A stretch of DNA of 33,322 bases from Lachnospiraceae bacterium (GTDB lineage Bacteria > Bacillota > Clostridia > Lachnospirales > Bianqueaceae), in contig JABUST010000045.1 in NCBI GenBank assembly GCA_021442595.1, forward strand, positions 1 through 33,322. The letters are read 5' to 3'. Positions within the stretch are counted from its first letter, which is position 1. Each line of letters begins with the position of its first letter. This document shows, piece by piece, positions 31,408 through 33,322 of the stretch. The translations under genes and the position numbers were made by a program. The notes beneath the pieces are model-generated. The model did not search any database, was not told the origin of the DNA, and saw only the letters and a program-made list of their open reading frames with translations.

Positions 31408-33237
31408 TTATTGCCTGGCTTTGGATGCGGCGTAGTTGGCCTTGGCCCGCAGTCCGGCATCCAGAATGTCCTTGCGCATGCGGATGTTCTTGGGAGTGAC
31501 CTCCACCAGCTCATCGTCGGCGATGAACTCCAGGCACTCTTCCAGAGAGAGGACCTTGGGAGGCGTCAGGCGCAGAGCCTCGTCTGCAGCGGCGGAACGC
31601 ATGTTGGTGGCATGCTTTCTCTTGCACACATTGACGGGAATGTCCTCACCCCGGGAGCTTTCTCCTACGATCATGCCCTCGTACACCTCTGTGCCGGGGC
31701 CGATGAACAGGGCGCCTCGCTCCTGGGCAGCGTGAAGACCGTAGGCCACGGCTTCACCGGTCTCATGGGCAATGAGAGAGCCTCTGGAACGGTGAGAGAT
31801 CTCACCCTTGAAGGGCTTGAAGCTGTCAAAGATATGGTTGAGAACAGCGGTTCCTCTGGTCTCCGTCATGAGCTGGGAGCGGTATCCGATGAGACCTCTG
31901 GCGGGGATCAGGAACTCCACCCGGGTGTAGCCGCCCTGGGTGGGAGTCATGTTCAGCAGCTCTGCCTTTCGGGCAGCAGCACCTTCAATGAGGACCCCGG
32001 TGTACTCATCCGGCAGGTCTACAAAGAGGCTCTCGTAGGGCTCCCAGACCTGACCGTTGACGATCTTGGTAATGACCTTGGGAGAGGTGACGGCAAACTC
32101 ATAACCGCCCCGGCGCATCTCCTCAATGAGCACGGAAAGGTGCAGCTCCCCGCGGCCGGATACCACGAAGGAGTCGGGAGAGTCGGTCTCTTCCACACGA
32201 AGAGAAATGTTGGATTCCAGTTCACGGAACAGACGGTCTCTCAGGTGGCGGGAGGTTACATATTCACCATCCTTGCCGGCAAAGGGACTCTTGTTGACGG
32301 TGAAGGTCATGGACAGAACGGGCTCGTCGATAGCCACAAAGGGCAGAGGCTCAATGTTCTGAGGGTCACAGACGGTCTCACCGATGTTAATGTCCTTCAG
32401 ACCGCTGATGGCAACGATCTCACCGGCAGAAGCGCCTTCTACAGGTACTCTTGCCATGTTCCGGAACACGTAGAGATTGCTGATGCGGATACCGGAGGTG
32501 GTGCCGTCCTTCCGGCAGACCACGCAGTTGTCACCGACTTTGATGGCGCCTCTGTCGATACGTCCCACGGCGATACGGCCGGTATAAGCATCGTAGTCGA
32601 TATTGGAAACAAGAAGCTGAAGGTCCCCCTCCGGATCTCCCACAGGAGCCGGGATGGCATCTATGATGGTGCGGAACAGAGGTTTCATGTCGGTTCCGGG
32701 GACGGAGGCATCCAGAGATGCCCAGCCTTCACGGGCGGAGCAGAATACAACGGGGGAATCCAGCTGTTCGTCGGAGGCACCCAGATCCAGCAGCAGCTCC
32801 AGTACCTCGTCCACTACCTCCGTGGGGCGGCCGTTGGGTCTGTCCACCTTATTGATCACGATGACGGGAGTCAGGTTAAGATCCAGAGCCTTCTTCAGAA
32901 CGAAGCGGGTCTGGGGCATGCAGCCCTCATAGGCATCCACCACCAGGAGAACGCCGTTGGCCATTTCCAGGGCGCGTTCTACCTCGCCGCCGAAGTCGGC
33001 ATGGCCGGGGGTGTCCAGAATATTGATCTTATAATCCTCATAGGTCAGAGAGGTGTTCTTGGCCAGGATGGTGATGCCTCTCTCTCTTTCCAGATCGCCG
33101 GAGTCCATGACACGCTCCACCACTTCCTGATTGTCCCGGAAAATGCCGCTCTGGTGCAGCAGGGCATCCACCAGGGTGGTCTTGCCGTGGTCAACGTGAG
33201 CGATAATGGCGATATTTCTGATGTCTTCGCGAACCAT
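31408..33237 (-). CDS. typA: translational GTPase TypA/BipA
   Basis: BipA is an EF-G-like GTPase that assists ribosome assembly and stress adaptation. The 609 residues match the family. G motifs: IAHVDHGKTTLVDALL (G1), RERGITILAKN (G2), DTPGHADFGGEVERAL (G3) and NKVDRPNGRP (G4). GRGELHLSVLIEEMRRGGYEF and FKGEISHRSRGSLIAHETGEA are BipA-specific. AAAGGAGG lies 12 bases before the ATG and overlaps the stop region of the preceding gene. Cotranscription with that gene is probable. Confidence 0.96.
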   Translation of the reverse strand: MVREDIRNIAIIAHVDHGKTTLVDALLHQSGIFRDNQEVVERVMDSGDLERERGITILAKNTSLTYEDYKINILDTPGHADFGGEVERALEMANGVLLVVDAYEGCMPQTRFVLKKALDLNLTPVIVINKVDRPNGRPTEVVDEVLELLLDLGASDEQLDSPVVFCSAREGWASLDASVPGTDMKPLFRTIIDAIPAPVGDPEGDLQLLVSNIDYDAYTGRIAVGRIDRGAIKVGDNCVVCRKDGTTSGIRISNLYVFRNMARVPVEGASAGEIVAISGLKDINIGETVCDPQNIEPLPFVAIDEPVLSMTFTVNKSPFAGKDGEYVTSRHLRDRLFRELESNISLRVEETDSPDSFVVSGRGELHLSVLIEEMRRGGYEFAVTSPKVITKIVNGQVWEPYESLFVDLPDEYTGVLIEGAAARKAELLNMTPTQGGYTRVEFLIPARGLIGYRSQLMTETRGTAVLNHIFDSFKPFKGEISHRSRGSLIAHETGEAVAYGLHAAQERGALFIGPGTEVYEGMIVGESSRGEDIPVNVCKRKHATNMRSAAADEALRLTPPKVLSLEECLEFIADDELVEVTPKNIRMRKDILDAGLRAKANYAASKARQ

Positions 33238-33256
33238 GTTTGGGATTAGCCTCCTT

Positions 33257-33322
33257 TTATCTCTCCGCCGTATCCTTCAGGATCAGGCCTTCGTTGTTTT
33301 CGCAGGCCAGGCGGATGCTCCA
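33257..33322 (-). CDS. C-terminal end of an unidentified gene (cut by window edge)
   Basis: On the minus strand an open frame enters at the window end and stops with TAA at 33257-33259, giving the last 21 residues (WSIRLACENNEG...LKDTAER). Its stop directly precedes the typA ribosome site (19 bp before the typA start), as expected for an upstream operon member. Too short to name. Confidence 0.55.
   Translation of the reverse strand, partial: WSIRLACENNEGLILKDTAER

Noticed and set aside
31399-33249. 616-residue plus-strand ORF opposite typA
   Set aside because: It spans almost exactly the typA gene, has a Gly/His/Asp-rich composition typical of antisense frames, and starts inside the terminator region.
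1-33322. CRISPR arrays, tRNA or rRNA genes, IS elements and prophage genes
   Set aside because: No regularly spaced repeats, cloverleaf-like segments, transposase or phage proteins were noticed by reading. A tRNAscan or IS search was not possible.

Overview
The window looks like chromosomal DNA of a Gram-positive anaerobe of the class Clostridia, probably Lachnospiraceae. That is an inference from strong GGAGG-type ribosome binding sites, the gene families present (DUF1538, DUF5058, GPH symporter, GH95, a TetM-like GTPase fused to a YacP/Rae1 domain) and moderately high GC with tightly packed genes. I see no tRNA, rRNA, CRISPR array, insertion sequence or phage gene.

Layout. (1) 62-3533, minus strand: lgt, a membrane-anchored protein whose C-terminal part faintly resembles ferredoxin-dependent bilin reductases, then tldD. 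(2) 3691-4119, plus: a self-contained cassette of promoter, c-di-GMP-I (GEMM-I) riboswitch, terminator, a 60-residue HTH protein and a second terminator. (3) 4129-6555, plus: degenerate 21-bp repeats, then a DUF1538 membrane protein with two repeated halves, followed with no gap by a protein of two PII-like domains. (4) 6556-11051, plus: ychF, prfC and glnS, a translation operon. (5) 11190-17028, plus: a DUF5058 membrane protein, a second membrane protein, an M20 peptidase, an LtaS-like sulfatase-fold enzyme and a small protein resembling the isolated C-terminal domain of a GH13 glucosidase. A bidirectional terminator follows. (6) 17169-23321, minus: M32 carboxypeptidase and GH3 glycosidase, two small membrane proteins (one TM2), and a GPH-type sugar symporter. 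(7) 23568-31361, plus: a GH79/heparanase-like glycosidase divergent from the symporter, a DUF554 protein, the TetM-like GTPase-Rae1 fusion, and a GH95 alpha-L-fucosidase. (8) 31408-33322, minus: typA/bipA and the last 21 codons of a further gene.

Themes. Four translation-associated GTPases (YchF, RF3, the TetM-like fusion, BipA) lie within 27 kb. The glycosidases GH3, GH79 and GH95 lack obvious signal peptides and sit with a sugar symporter, which suggests import followed by cytoplasmic hydrolysis of fucose- or uronate-containing oligosaccharides. The most unusual items are the GTPase-endoribonuclease fusion, with an inverted repeat that could hide its ribosome binding site on read-through transcripts, and the c-di-GMP riboswitch that controls a tiny HTH protein.

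Starts in the supplied ORF track were moved downstream where a ribosome binding site or promoter demanded it. No database search was run; family names come from motif recognition.
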